Assembly: GCA_934271195.1 (NCBI GenBank)
Contig: CAKQRB010000065.1
Location: forward strand, 1 to 15,977
Direction: 5' to 3'
Origin: an uncultured Alphaproteobacteria bacterium
GTDB lineage: Bacteria > Pseudomonadota > Alphaproteobacteria > RF32 > CAG-239
DNA length: 15,977 nucleotides
Position numbers and translations under genes: made by a program. Shown piece after piece: positions 1-7,156 of the stretch. Position 1 is the stretch's first letter, and every line of letters begins with the position of its first letter. The notes beneath the pieces were generated by a model that did not search any database, was not told where the DNA came from, and saw only the letters and a program-made list of their open reading frames with translations.

Positions 1-291
1 GAGCAAGGGCTCGAACCAACGGAGATGTGGGTTTGAAACTTCTCTTAGTGTTGCGATAAACTTGTTTGAAGCAACACTTAGTTGTTCGCACAAGCAGAAA
101 GTATGACTTTCGTCACGGTGCACTACCAGCAATAGGCGGGACGCGGGTACCGCCGGTTTTGCCGTTAGGCAAAAATTGCGCCTGTGCAACTCAAGCTATA
201 GCGCAGAGTAATCTCGCCGCTTGCGCCATAAAAAATCCTCCGGCAGAACTGTCTCCCGAAAGTTGGACAGTTCATTTCAGCCCTGCGATTC
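1..291. other. Non-coding, hairpin-rich left-edge region
   Basis: I find no convincing gene in these 291 bases. The only long open frame (66-320, plus) runs into the 3' end of the outer-membrane gene on the other strand, lacks a clear ribosome binding site and has no recognisable domain. The stretch from about 120 to 260 looks more GC-rich than the neighbouring intergenic DNA and contains several short inverted repeats: AGTGTTGC/GCAACACT (47-78), GCGG-GTA-CCGC (about 141-151), GCAA-AAA-TTGC (about 171-181) and GAACTGTC/GACAGTTC (246-273). This could be an interspersed repeat or the remains of a mobile element; no second copy is visible in the window. Confidence 0.5.
246..273. repeat. Inverted repeat downstream of the OMP gene
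   Basis: Perfect 8-bp arms GAACTGTC and GACAGTTC enclose a 12-base loop, about 18 bases past the stop codon of the minus-strand outer-membrane gene. On that strand a T6 run follows only about 10 bases after the stem, so it is not a textbook intrinsic terminator, although a terminating or mRNA-stabilising role is possible. Confidence 0.5.
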
Positions 292-894
292 TTAAAAATA
301 AACTCTTGCACCGACGGTAAATTCTTTAATGTCATCAATTTCGGTAATGTTTGTCAGAGAGTAACGAAACATTCCGCGAATGGAATAATGCGGCGTAATA
401 TTCAGCTGAGCGCCAATACCAAGACGCAAAGCCTCAAAATCTTTGTTGATTTTTTCTCTTTCGGTAACACCGCTCAAAGTATACTTTCTGGTGCTGTCCA
501 TTTCATATTTTGCTACCCCGATGGAACCGAGAATTTCCAAAACGTCCATATTAACAATATCGCGAACCAAATCCACGCCATAGGCTCGCAGTCTCATCTT
601 TGTTTCCAAGCGATCGCCGATCGTAATAAAATTAGAAGTGTAAGAATGACTGTTTTCCGTCAGTTGATAAAACCCTTCAAAAGCCAGATTATTGGTAAGT
701 TTGACACCCAGAGAAGCCACTCCTCCGTTAAACTTGTGTTCAAGCCAGCGTCCGTCTTGGTTGTCTCCAAAGTCAAATCCATAATCGGAATACATATAAT
801 CCAACCCGATATAAGGCCTCAAAGCGCGGCTTTCTGCAGCAAAGCCAAAAGCGCCGACCAGAATAAAAGATGTCATTAACAGGATTTTTTTCAT
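292..894 (-). CDS. Outer-membrane beta-barrel protein (small porin/OmpA-barrel type)
   Basis: A 200-residue protein starting at MKKILLMTSF. This start is preferred over an in-frame upstream codon at 933 because a GGAAG ribosome binding site sits 8 bases before it and it opens a clear Sec signal peptide (basic start, hydrophobic core, cleavage near residue 19-24). The mature part has alternating hydrophobic/polar stretches typical of beta strands, with a motif like RPYIGLDYMYSDYG near the N-terminus, and it ends in VGARVYF. A terminal aromatic residue is the usual BAM-recognition signal of outer-membrane barrels. The size fits an eight-stranded barrel. The role (adhesion, structure or small-solute passage) cannot be told from sequence. 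It stands alone and is divergent from the HD-domain gene. Confidence 0.75.
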   Translation of the reverse strand: MKKILLMTSFILVGAFGFAAESRALRPYIGLDYMYSDYGFDFGDNQDGRWLEHKFNGGVASLGVKLTNNLAFEGFYQLTENSHSYTSNFITIGDRLETKMRLRAYGVDLVRDIVNMDVLEILGSIGVAKYEMDSTRKYTLSGVTEREKINKDFEALRLGIGAQLNITPHYSIRGMFRYSLTNITEIDDIKEFTVGARVYF

Positions 895-931
895 GAATAT
901 ACTTCCAGTAAGAACATTATTTATTACTTGC

Positions 932-959
932 ATATTAACGTGTTAGTGCAAAATGTCAA
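932..959 (-). promoter_or_regulatory. Sigma-70-type promoter for the outer-membrane gene
   Basis: On the minus strand TTGACA (959-954) and TAATAT (937-932) are separated by 16 bases and lie about 38 bases upstream of the chosen ATG at 894. This also argues against the upstream start at 933, which would fall inside the -10 element. Confidence 0.6.
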
Positions 960-998
960 CTTAAAAAGTAAATATTTTGACAAATTTTCCAAATATTC

Positions 999-1028
999 TT
1001 GACAGGAGTTCAATTTAGCCGCTAAGAT
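999..1028 (+). promoter_or_regulatory. Probable promoter for the HD-domain gene
   Basis: A perfect -35 TTGACA (999-1004) is followed after 18 bases by a weak -10 TAAGAT (1023-1028). The ATG at 1057 is preceded by GGGGGA (1045-1050), a good ribosome binding site. The -35 is strong; the -10 matches the consensus at only four of six positions. Confidence 0.45.
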
Positions 1029-1056
1029 AAAGCAAAGTTGAATTGGGGGAATACAA

Positions 1057-2073
1057 ATGAAATTGTCCGACATTATTTTTGGCGAAACAGAAGTGACTGA
1101 ACCGGTTTTGTTACAATTATTGTCCGCACCTGAACTTACCCGCCTCAAACATATTTCTTCTGCCGGATATTATCCCGCTGTTGCCGGTTTCTGCCATGAA
1201 CAGAACTGCCGTTGGGCTCATTCTCTCGGCGTGTTTATGCTGCTCCGTCGTGTCGGCGCAACTTTGGAAGAACAAATTGCAGGTCTGTTGCATGATGTTT
1301 CGCATTCCGCATTTTCGCATACAATTGATTATATCTCAAAAAATAATAAAAACCAAAAAATGCAGGAAGGACAAGATAAAATTCACAATTCTTTTGTCAA
1401 AAATTCCTCCCTTGCCGCTATTTTGCAATATCACGGATTCAATGTCGATTATATTTTGGATGACAGCCACTTCCCGCTAAAGGAGAATAGTCTGCCGGAT
1501 ATCTGCGCCGATCGTCTGGATTATGCTTTGCGGCAGGCATATATTTTTCAGCTACTTGACTTGGAACAAATCCTTCATGTCGTCAATTCCTTAAAGATAA
1601 ATGACGGTTCATTCGTTTTTGGAAGTCCCGAGGCGGCTTTGCACTATGCTAACGCCTTTTTCTGGCTGAATGAAAACTGCTGGAGCGGATTGGCTTCTGC
1701 CGTAATGTTTTCCGTATCGGCGCAAATGTTTCGCAGGGCTATAGAGCAAGGTTATATTTCTACATCTGATTTTTATGATTTCGATGACGATTATATCATT
1801 TCAAAAATAAAAGCGGTTCTTCCCAAAGACGGCAAATTGCAATATTACTATTCGCTTCTGCAGCGGGAACCGGAACGCTTTGCCAATTATGGAAATGAGG
1901 ATATCGAACCGGTATACCTCAAAAACCGCATTGTCGATCCGCTGGTCAGCATTCGCAACGGCTGTGTGCATTTGTCAGATTTGAGCAGAACTTATAAAGA
2001 AAAAATATCCGGACAGCCGAAGTTTAAGGAATATCGTATAGCTCCGAAACTTTCTGCCGCGCAGGCCGTATGA
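1057..2073 (+). CDS. HD-domain phosphohydrolase (dNTPase/SAMHD1-like superfamily)
   Basis: A 338-residue cytosolic protein of the HD metal-dependent phosphohydrolase superfamily. Visible metal ligands are His55 (RWAHSLG), the His79-Asp80 doublet (GLLHDVSHSAFSH) and a later Asp152 (ADRLDYALR), in the order and spacing used by COG1078-type dGTPase/SAMHD1-related enzymes. The helix after the HD doublet carries further histidines (His83, His88). Such enzymes hydrolyse nucleoside triphosphates or related phosphoesters; the actual substrate is not predictable here. The start has a GGGGGA ribosome binding site. The gene is monocistronic: divergent from the outer-membrane gene and closed by a strong terminator two bases after its stop codon. 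Confidence 0.8.
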   Translation: MKLSDIIFGETEVTEPVLLQLLSAPELTRLKHISSAGYYPAVAGFCHEQNCRWAHSLGVFMLLRRVGATLEEQIAGLLHDVSHSAFSHTIDYISKNNKNQKMQEGQDKIHNSFVKNSSLAAILQYHGFNVDYILDDSHFPLKENSLPDICADRLDYALRQAYIFQLLDLEQILHVVNSLKINDGSFVFGSPEAALHYANAFFWLNENCWSGLASAVMFSVSAQMFRRAIEQGYISTSDFYDFDDDYIISKIKAVLPKDGKLQYYYSLLQREPERFANYGNEDIEPVYLKNRIVDPLVSIRNGCVHLSDLSRTYKEKISGQPKFKEYRIAPKLSAAQAV

Positions 2074-2074
2074 T

Positions 2075-2110
2075 AAAAAATCCGCCAGTTTATAAACTGA
2101 CGGATTTTTT
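2075..2110. terminator. Bidirectional intrinsic terminator
   Basis: A6, then TCCG-C-CAGTT-TATA-AACTG-A-CGGA, then T6. The stem has one C/A mismatch, and the flanking A and T tracts make it work on both strands. It sits between two convergent genes and overlaps the stop codon of the minus-strand gene by one base. Confidence 0.85.
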
Positions 2111-2460
2111 CATTTCTTGTACTCCATGATTTTCTTGACTAAATTCATTTCCGTAGTGTTCATCATGTAAACAATCAAATGCCACCCGCCAAAACTGACT
2201 GCAAATCCCAACAGTATGAAAACCAGATTACAAAGGTAGTAATAGATGTCGAATGTCCGGCCTCGGCTCAAAATCTCATTCTTCCACATTTCTGACGGAA
2301 AAATGATAAGGCAGAACATTCCTATCACCTGAATAATTCTGGCGGCGATGATTCTGTTGTTGGAACATCTGCTGTAGTCGATTCTGTTATCATTACATAA
2401 AGGAAACGTGCAAAACACAATAAAAGTGAGCACGCTCCATAAAATCGTATTCATAGGCAT
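2110..2460 (-). CDS. Small integral membrane protein, unknown function
   Basis: About 116 residues with three hydrophobic segments: roughly residues 5-20 (ILWSVLTFIVFCTF), 40-55 (IIQVIGMFCLIIF) and 75-100 (YYYLCNLVFILLGF). It ends in a short basic tail (KKIMEYKK), suggesting a cytoplasmic C-terminus. The start could be ATG 2460 or ATG 2454; neither has a good Shine-Dalgarno sequence, and a TTG at 2463 is also in frame. I do not recognise the family. It lies just downstream of recF, a place where gyrB is found in many bacteria, but it has its own promoter. Coding potential is supported by the coherent membrane topology and the shared terminator. Confidence 0.6.
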   Translation of the reverse strand: MPMNTILWSVLTFIVFCTFPLCNDNRIDYSRCSNNRIIAARIIQVIGMFCLIIFPSEMWKNEILSRGRTFDIYYYLCNLVFILLGFAVSFGGWHLIVYMMNTTEMNLVKKIMEYKK

Positions 2461-2498
2461 CAAATTTTAATTATACAAATAAAAATTATTTTTTATTT

Positions 2499-2526
2499 AT
2501 CATAAGTAAAAAAAATGATGAGTCAA
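2499..2526 (-). promoter_or_regulatory. Promoter for the small membrane protein gene
   Basis: Minus-strand TTGACT (2526-2521) and TATGAT (2504-2499) with a 16-base spacer, in the gap between recF and the membrane-protein gene. The leader that follows is almost pure A/T. Confidence 0.5.
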
Positions 2527-2530
2527 GGAA

Positions 2531-3754
2531 TTAGAAAGACAAAACCTGATTGTTTTTCACGTTAAGAAATAAAGCCTCGTCCTTCAAGGAAGCAAAAAGC
2601 TCAGGATCAGTGGACGTAATCCAAGCCTGAACCTGCAGATCGCGGATTTTTTCCAGCAACGCCTCACGCTTAATGTCATCTAAATGAGCCACAACTTCGT
2701 CAAGCAGCAACACCGGCGCAAATCCTTGATGCAGCGTCTGACATTTGCTTTGCGCCAGAATAATGCTGATAAGAAGCGACTTCTGCTCGCCGGTTGAACA
2801 CAAATCGGCCGGCATTCTTTTCTTTTTGTAATAGACCTTAAAGTCTGTCCGGTTGACGCCATCGACAGTATCATTATAAAGCACATTTTTGCGCTGGTTT
2901 TTCAGCATTTGCGTATAAGAATCTTCAACTTCCACCGCCGGCATTTTGTCGAGCATTTTTTCAATCTTGCCGTCCAGTTCCATGCTTACATTCGGAAAAA
3001 CGTCATCCGGTTCATGCTCAATAAAAGAATTAAGCTTGGCAATCTGTTCCCGTCGCGCTGCCGCAATGGCAACTCCGAGACAGGCCATCTGTTCTTCCAG
3101 AGAAGAAAGCCATGTATTGTCATGCCGTCCGGATTTCAAAAGTTGATACCATTCCCGATACAAATGCTCAAAAGAAGCCGTGCGTTTGGCATGCTCCAAA
3201 TCAAAGGCATATACTAAGCGGTCAAGAAAACTGCGCCTTGGTTGCGACCCGCCTCGAAAAAGTCTATCCATTTGTGGCGTAAGCCAGACAGCGGAAAAAT
3301 ACTCGCCGAGTTCAGCTTGCGAAGATACTTTTTGATTGTTTATTTTTACGATTCGCCGTTCAAAATTTTTAATGTCTTCATTGCTTGTTTCTCTTGCAGA
3401 TTTTTCTGCCGCCGTTCCTATGTCAATTTCATCACAGCCCTTTTGAATTGTTGCCGAAACTGCCCAACTCGTATTGGCAATTTCTGTCGGTTGATATTCG
3501 CTTGTCACCAACGCCGGCGTAATCCGCTTAATATCGGCCAGTCTGGCGCAGCGCAGACCCCGCCCGGGCGTTAAAAAAGATATTGCTTCCAGAATGTTTG
3601 TTTTGCCGGTACCATTTTCTCCGGTAACGATAACCGGCATCAACGGCGTTTCTATCCGCAAAAACGGATAGTTTCTAAAGTCAGTTAAAGTCAGGCGCGT
3701 AACACCTGACTTTTCAACTGTCTGATTCTGGATTTTTAAAGCCGGAACGTTCAT
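2531..3754 (-). CDS. recF: DNA replication and repair protein RecF
   Basis: A 407-residue SMC-like ABC ATPase that binds gapped DNA and, with RecO/RecR, loads RecA at stalled forks. Walker A is GENGTGKT (residues 45-52), the ABC signature is STGEQKS (320-326) and Walker B is VLLLDEVVAHLD (348-359), followed by a D-loop and the switch region ITSTDP. The middle region (WLTPQMDRLF, then RRSFLDRLV) matches alphaproteobacterial RecF. It is somewhat longer than the usual 360-380 residues because of a charged insert around residues 105-133. The ATG lies 9 bases after the dnaN stop, so it is almost certainly co-transcribed with dnaN; its ribosome binding site is weak. Confidence 0.95.
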   Translation of the reverse strand: MNVPALKIQNQTVEKSGVTRLTLTDFRNYPFLRIETPLMPVIVTGENGTGKTNILEAISFLTPGRGLRCARLADIKRITPALVTSEYQPTEIANTSWAVSATIQKGCDEIDIGTAAEKSARETSNEDIKNFERRIVKINNQKVSSQAELGEYFSAVWLTPQMDRLFRGGSQPRRSFLDRLVYAFDLEHAKRTASFEHLYREWYQLLKSGRHDNTWLSSLEEQMACLGVAIAAARREQIAKLNSFIEHEPDDVFPNVSMELDGKIEKMLDKMPAVEVEDSYTQMLKNQRKNVLYNDTVDGVNRTDFKVYYKKKRMPADLCSTGEQKSLLISIILAQSKCQTLHQGFAPVLLLDEVVAHLDDIKREALLEKIRDLQVQAWITSTDPELFASLKDEALFLNVKNNQVLSF

Positions 3755-3763
3755 TCTGCCAAC

Positions 3764-4882
3764 TTATACTCTCATCGGCATCAAAACATAAATGGCGCTG
3801 GAATCCGACGTGTCATGAATAACGGAAGGAGAGGTACCGTCGGTAAAGGAAATCCGAACTGCATCTCCTTTAATTTCTTGCAGAATATCAAGCAGATAAC
3901 GGAAGTTATACCCAATCTCAAACGATTCCCCTTCGTATTTGGCTTCCAAATCTTCAGAAGCGCTACCGAGATCTGGGCTTGACGTAATAATGGTTACTTT
4001 ATTAGAGCCTGTCAGCATCTTAATCGCGCGGGTTCTCTCGGCAACCACGGAAACGCGGTCAACGGCGGAAGAAAGCTCTTTGACGCCAATCTCCAAATTC
4101 TTGTCATTATCCGTTGGAATAACGCGTTCATAATCCGGATAAGTCCCGTCAATCAGTTTGGAAGTCAGGGTAACGTCGTCCAATACAAAACGGACTTTGT
4201 TGTCAGACATCGAAACACGAACCTTTTCTGCATTATTGTCATCCAGAAGTTTTCTGATTTCAGTAATGGTCTTGCGCGGAATAATCACGCCGGCTAACTC
4301 CTCGGCACCTTCCGGCAATGGCGATTCAACGCAGGCCAGACGGTGTCCGTCGGTGGCAACGGCGCGCAAAACTTTGGCTTCGCCTTCTTTTTTGGCGTGC
4401 ATATAAACGCCGTTCAGATAATATCTGGTTTCTTCGGTTGATACGGCAAATTTCGTTCTGTCAATAACATCTTTAAGTTCGTCTTTGTCCATCTCGAAAT
4501 TAATCGGCAGTTTGTCACCGGAAATAACCGGAAAATCTTCAACTCCGATTGTTGACAAAGCAAACTTGGAGCGGCCGGACGCAATGGTCAATTGACCTTT
4601 TTCGTCAGGAAAAGTAATTTCAACTTCCGAACCGTCAGAAAGTTTGCGGACAATATCATACAACATATGGGCGGGAGCGGTCGTTGCGCCGGCTTCGCTG
4701 ATGGTTGCTTCGACAATTTCGGTAATTTCGGTATCCATATCTGTTGCTTTAAAGCTGATTTCGCTACTCAAAGCTTCGATTCTCACATTGGAAAGAACCG
4801 GAATGGTGTTTCTTTTTTCAACAATGCTCTGCATATGGCTGAGCGTTTTTAATAAACTTGCGCGTTCAATAGTAAATTTCAT
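3764..4882 (-). CDS. dnaN: DNA polymerase III sliding clamp (beta subunit)
   Basis: A 372-residue beta clamp, the standard length, made of three topologically equal domains that dimerise into a ring around DNA and tether polymerase III and its partners. Recognisable family stretches are RNTIPVLSNV near residue 25, the ATDGHRLA motif near the middle of the protein, and the C-terminal end MPMRV, which closes the partner-binding pocket. The ATG at 4882 has an AGGAAG ribosome binding site 5 bases upstream and starts the canonical MKFTIER. It is followed by recF after 9 bases; the 287-base gap to dnaA contains the dnaA terminator, so dnaN probably has its own promoter. Confidence 0.97.
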   Translation of the reverse strand: MKFTIERASLLKTLSHMQSIVEKRNTIPVLSNVRIEALSSEISFKATDMDTEITEIVEATISEAGATTAPAHMLYDIVRKLSDGSEVEITFPDEKGQLTIASGRSKFALSTIGVEDFPVISGDKLPINFEMDKDELKDVIDRTKFAVSTEETRYYLNGVYMHAKKEGEAKVLRAVATDGHRLACVESPLPEGAEELAGVIIPRKTITEIRKLLDDNNAEKVRVSMSDNKVRFVLDDVTLTSKLIDGTYPDYERVIPTDNDKNLEIGVKELSSAVDRVSVVAERTRAIKMLTGSNKVTIITSSPDLGSASEDLEAKYEGESFEIGYNFRYLLDILQEIKGDAVRISFTDGTSPSVIHDTSDSSAIYVLMPMRV

Positions 4883-4931
4883 TTTAGCTTCCTATAAGAA
4901 AAATTTTCTCAAAGTTTATCACAAACTTGCA

Positions 4932-4961
4932 AAATAAGAAGCCTAAACACGGAGTCGTCAA
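4932..4961 (-). promoter_or_regulatory. Possible dnaN-recF promoter
   Basis: Minus-strand TTGACG (4961-4956) and TTATTT (4937-4932) with an 18-base spacer, about 50 bases upstream of the dnaN start. The -10 is poor. Two GANTC sites (4952-4956 and 4975-4979) lie at and just upstream of the -35, which could matter if this organism has the CcrM methylase. Confidence 0.3.
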
Positions 4962-5052
4962 CAATTTTTTTTCGGATTCGGTTTTTTGTCGCCGTACGCT
5001 TGCCGTGCAGGTTCAAAGTGCTTTTTTCTCATGTTTCCTGTTATGGCGCCGC

Positions 5053-5091
5053 AGACCTCAATGCAGAGCATAAAATGACTGCAGCAGGTCT
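5053..5091. repeat. Two-part hairpin in the dnaA-dnaN gap
   Basis: Outer arms AGACCT (5053-5058) and AGGTCT (5086-5091), inner arms TGCAG (5062-5066) and CTGCA (5079-5083), with a 12-base loop. There is no T tract, so it is not an intrinsic terminator. It lies between the dnaA terminator and the dnaN promoter region and may be structured DNA or part of a small RNA. Confidence 0.35.
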
Positions 5092-5110
5092 TCACTGTCA
5101 TCTGCAAGAT

Positions 5111-5147
5111 AAAAAAATACCGCTCAAAAGAACAAATTTTGAGCGGT
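5111..5147 (-). terminator. Intrinsic terminator of dnaA
   Basis: On the minus strand a perfect 11-bp stem ACCGCTCAAAA / TTTTGAGCGGT with a 7-base loop is followed by A and T7. It begins about 22 bases after the dnaA stop codon and separates dnaA from dnaN transcription. Confidence 0.85.
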
Positions 5148-5169
5148 GTTTCGTTTGTAAAATTTATAT

Positions 5170-6636
5170 TTAGGCTTCGAGAATTCTTCTCAAGGTATCA
5201 ACATTTTCTGCCAGAGAAGAATCTTCCAGAACCAACTCCTCGACTTTGCGGACGGCGTGCATAACTGTTGTGTGGTCGCGGTCAAATTTGCGTCCGATTT
5301 CCGGCAGGGAGCGGGAAGTCAGCTGCTTAGCCAGATACATGGCAATCTGACGCGGACGGGCAACGGTACGGGCTCTGCGGGAAGACTGCATTTCTTTAAC
5401 TGAAATGTTGAAGTATTCGGCAACTTTTTTCTGAATCTCATCAATCGTTGTGCGCTTGTCATAAGACCGCAGCATATCTTTCAAAACGTCTTGAGTCATG
5501 TCCAGCGTAATTTCTTTGTCGGAAAGCAGCTGAGAATGCGCAACCACGCGTCGCAAAGCGCCTTCCAACTCACGAATGTTTGACGTGATTTTCTGAGCCA
5601 GAAATTCCGAAACTTTTTGCGGCAATTCAACGCCTAACTGACGGGCTTTATTTTCCAAAATGCCGATTCTCAGGTCAAAATCCGTCGGATGAATGTCGGC
5701 AACCAATCCGCAGCCGAGACGGGAACGCAGGCGTGTTTCGATTCCCTCCAAATCAGCCGGAGATTTGTCAGCCGAAATAATAATCTGGCGACCTTCTTCA
5801 ATCAAAGAATTGAAAGTATAGAAAAATTCCTCCTGAGTCGTATCTTTTCCGCCCATAAACTGCACGTCGTCAACCATCAAAACGTCAACGGAACGGAACT
5901 GTTCTTTGAAAGCGGTTGTATCTTTATAACGCAATGCCCGAACAAATTTGTACATAAATTTTTCAGCAGACAGATAAACGATATTACGGGTCGGATCCTG
6001 CTGTTTAATGTGCCATGCAATAGCGTGCATCAGGTGGGTCTTACCCAGTCCGACGCCGGAATAAAGAAACAGCGGATTAAAAGAAACGTTTCTGGATTCG
6101 GCAACTTTGCGGGCAGCGGCATAAGCAAATTCATTTGTCTTGCCGACAACAAAATTGTCAAAAGTAAATTGCGGATTTAACGGAACAGAAATTGACTGGT
6201 CTGTATTTCCGGCAATAAATTCATTGCTGTTGGCGTTTAAAGAATTGATACCGGATTGATAAATGTTTTGTGGTGCAGGGCTGGAAGAAATCTTTTTTAG
6301 GAGCGAGCGGCAGGAAGGGGTATACATCCCTGTGCCGGCCGAAGCGGCACCGTTTTCCTGAACGGCTTGAACCACGAAATTAATTTCACGGATTGTCGGA
6401 TTTTTCTTTTCCCAAATTTTGTGGATTCTCTCGCTGTAGTGAGTAATAACCCAGTTTCTCATAAATCTGGTAGGCACGCAAATATTCATAACACCGTTGT
6501 TAAAAGAACCTGGAGTTAACGGTTTCAGCCAGCTCTCAAAAGCCGTATCGCCGACTTCGCCTTTTAGTTGGCTACAAATCTGACCCCATTGGTCCTGTAC
6601 CGAGTTCTCAGCGTCTAATAATGCTTCTTCAGCCAT
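5170..6636 (-). CDS. dnaA: Chromosomal replication initiator DnaA
   Basis: A 488-residue AAA+ initiator that binds origin DnaA boxes and opens the duplex. Domain I (about residues 12-90, WGQICSQLKGEVGDTAFESW) is the helicase/partner-binding fold. Domain II (about 91-155) is a poorly conserved Ser/Asn-rich linker. Domain III carries Walker A GVGLGKT (194-200), Walker B DVLMVDDVQF (251-260) and the box VII arginine region TRLRSRLG (301-308). Domain IV holds the DNA-binding signature FDRDHTTVMHAVRKVE (451-466). A Cys (309) occupies the place where many DnaA proteins have Trp (GWGL). The ATG at 6636 has GGGGAGAG just upstream. It is flanked by its own terminator and by a repeat-rich gap on the rpsT side. 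Confidence 0.98.
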   Translation of the reverse strand: MAEEALLDAENSVQDQWGQICSQLKGEVGDTAFESWLKPLTPGSFNNGVMNICVPTRFMRNWVITHYSERIHKIWEKKNPTIREINFVVQAVQENGAASAGTGMYTPSCRSLLKKISSSPAPQNIYQSGINSLNANSNEFIAGNTDQSISVPLNPQFTFDNFVVGKTNEFAYAAARKVAESRNVSFNPLFLYSGVGLGKTHLMHAIAWHIKQQDPTRNIVYLSAEKFMYKFVRALRYKDTTAFKEQFRSVDVLMVDDVQFMGGKDTTQEEFFYTFNSLIEEGRQIIISADKSPADLEGIETRLRSRLGCGLVADIHPTDFDLRIGILENKARQLGVELPQKVSEFLAQKITSNIRELEGALRRVVAHSQLLSDKEITLDMTQDVLKDMLRSYDKRTTIDEIQKKVAEYFNISVKEMQSSRRARTVARPRQIAMYLAKQLTSRSLPEIGRKFDRDHTTVMHAVRKVEELVLEDSSLAENVDTLRRILEA

Positions 6637-6724
6637 TGTCTCTCCCCATTATAAAATATCAAATAATTTTATTTGAACCACCATATTTCGTAAAACAAAA
6701 ACGGGGGCTTCTCGATATAAGCTC

Positions 6725-6810
6725 AGTTTCAGAAAAGTTAAGACCGATGACAATGTTTTCTGTCTTTATAAAAATTTTGATATCCCCATATCAAAATTTT
6801 TTCTGAAACT
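6725..6810. repeat. Nested, competing inverted repeats upstream of dnaA
   Basis: Inner dyad: 14-base arms at 6770-6783 and 6788-6801 (core AAAATTTTGATAT / ATATCAAAATTTT) around a CCCC loop. Outer dyad: AGTTTCAGAAAA (6725-6736) pairs perfectly with TTTTCTGAAACT (6799-6810). The right arms share bases 6799-6801, so both stems cannot be fully formed together. Confidence 0.75.
6765..6794 (-). promoter_or_regulatory. Possible dnaA promoter inside the dyad
   Basis: Minus-strand TTGATA (6794-6789) and TATAAA (6770-6765) are 18 bases apart, giving a leader of roughly 120 bases to the dnaA ATG. The elements fall in and beside the inner inverted repeat. An alternative TATAAT at 6653-6648 overlaps the ribosome binding site and has no good -35. 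Confidence 0.35.
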
Positions 6811-6886
6811 TCAGTTAAATTTGCATTTCTTAAATTCAAACATTATTTCTGTTCAATTTTCCAAATTACAAATTTCAACTTTCGCA

Positions 6887-7020
6887 AAAAACCACTTTTC
6901 TTTTTAGTATCTCCGCCGTTTGCCGGATTCTAAATTTTCAAACAATTCTTTGCCGTCTTAAAACAAAAACCGCTTTTCTTTTTAGTGCCTCCGCCGTTTG
7001 CCGGATTCTAAATTTTCAAA
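6887..7020. repeat. Two 56-bp direct repeats, 78-bp period
   Basis: Copies at 6887-6942 and 6965-7020 differ at three positions (6894, 6909, 6910), so 53 of 56 bases agree. The conserved core includes CTCCGCCGTTTGCCGGATTC followed by TAAATTTTC. The 22-base spacer contains a partial echo (TTTGCCGTC). The GC-rich core stands out in otherwise A/T sequence and contains a GANTC site in each copy. Confidence 0.9.
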
Positions 7021-7065
7021 ACATCTTTGTTTCAAAATTTAATCGAAGCCTAACACAAAAAAAAA

Positions 7066-7101
7066 TAATTACAACAAAACAAAACAAGAACATTGTAATT
7101 A
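7066..7101. repeat. 9-bp inverted repeat with A/C-only loop
   Basis: TAATTACAA (7066-7074) and TTGTAATTA (7093-7101) flank an 18-base loop made of A and C with a single G. The strand asymmetry and low melting stability are what one would expect of an easily opened segment; no function is shown. Confidence 0.5.
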
Positions 7102-7156
7102 ATTTTCTTGACAGGCAGATTCTGTAGAGTCGCGCAGATTCCTTAGTTTTTTGCAT

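Noticed and set aside
1..20. GGCTCGAACC resembling a tRNA T-loop on the minus strand
   Set aside because: The flanking bases do not form a 5-bp T-stem and no acceptor, anticodon or D arm can be folded in the adjacent sequence.
66..320. 84-codon plus-strand open frame
   Set aside because: No ribosome binding site, no recognisable domain, and it overlaps the 3' end of the well-supported outer-membrane gene; the sequence is better read as a hairpin-rich non-coding block.
388..879. 163-codon frame antisense to the outer-membrane gene
   Set aside because: It is a mirror of the real gene: no domain, no ribosome binding site, and the opposite strand has a signal peptide and a barrel-type C-terminus.
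6887..7020. CRISPR array
   Set aside because: Only two 56-bp copies, too long for typical CRISPR repeats, with a 22-base spacer and no cas genes nearby.
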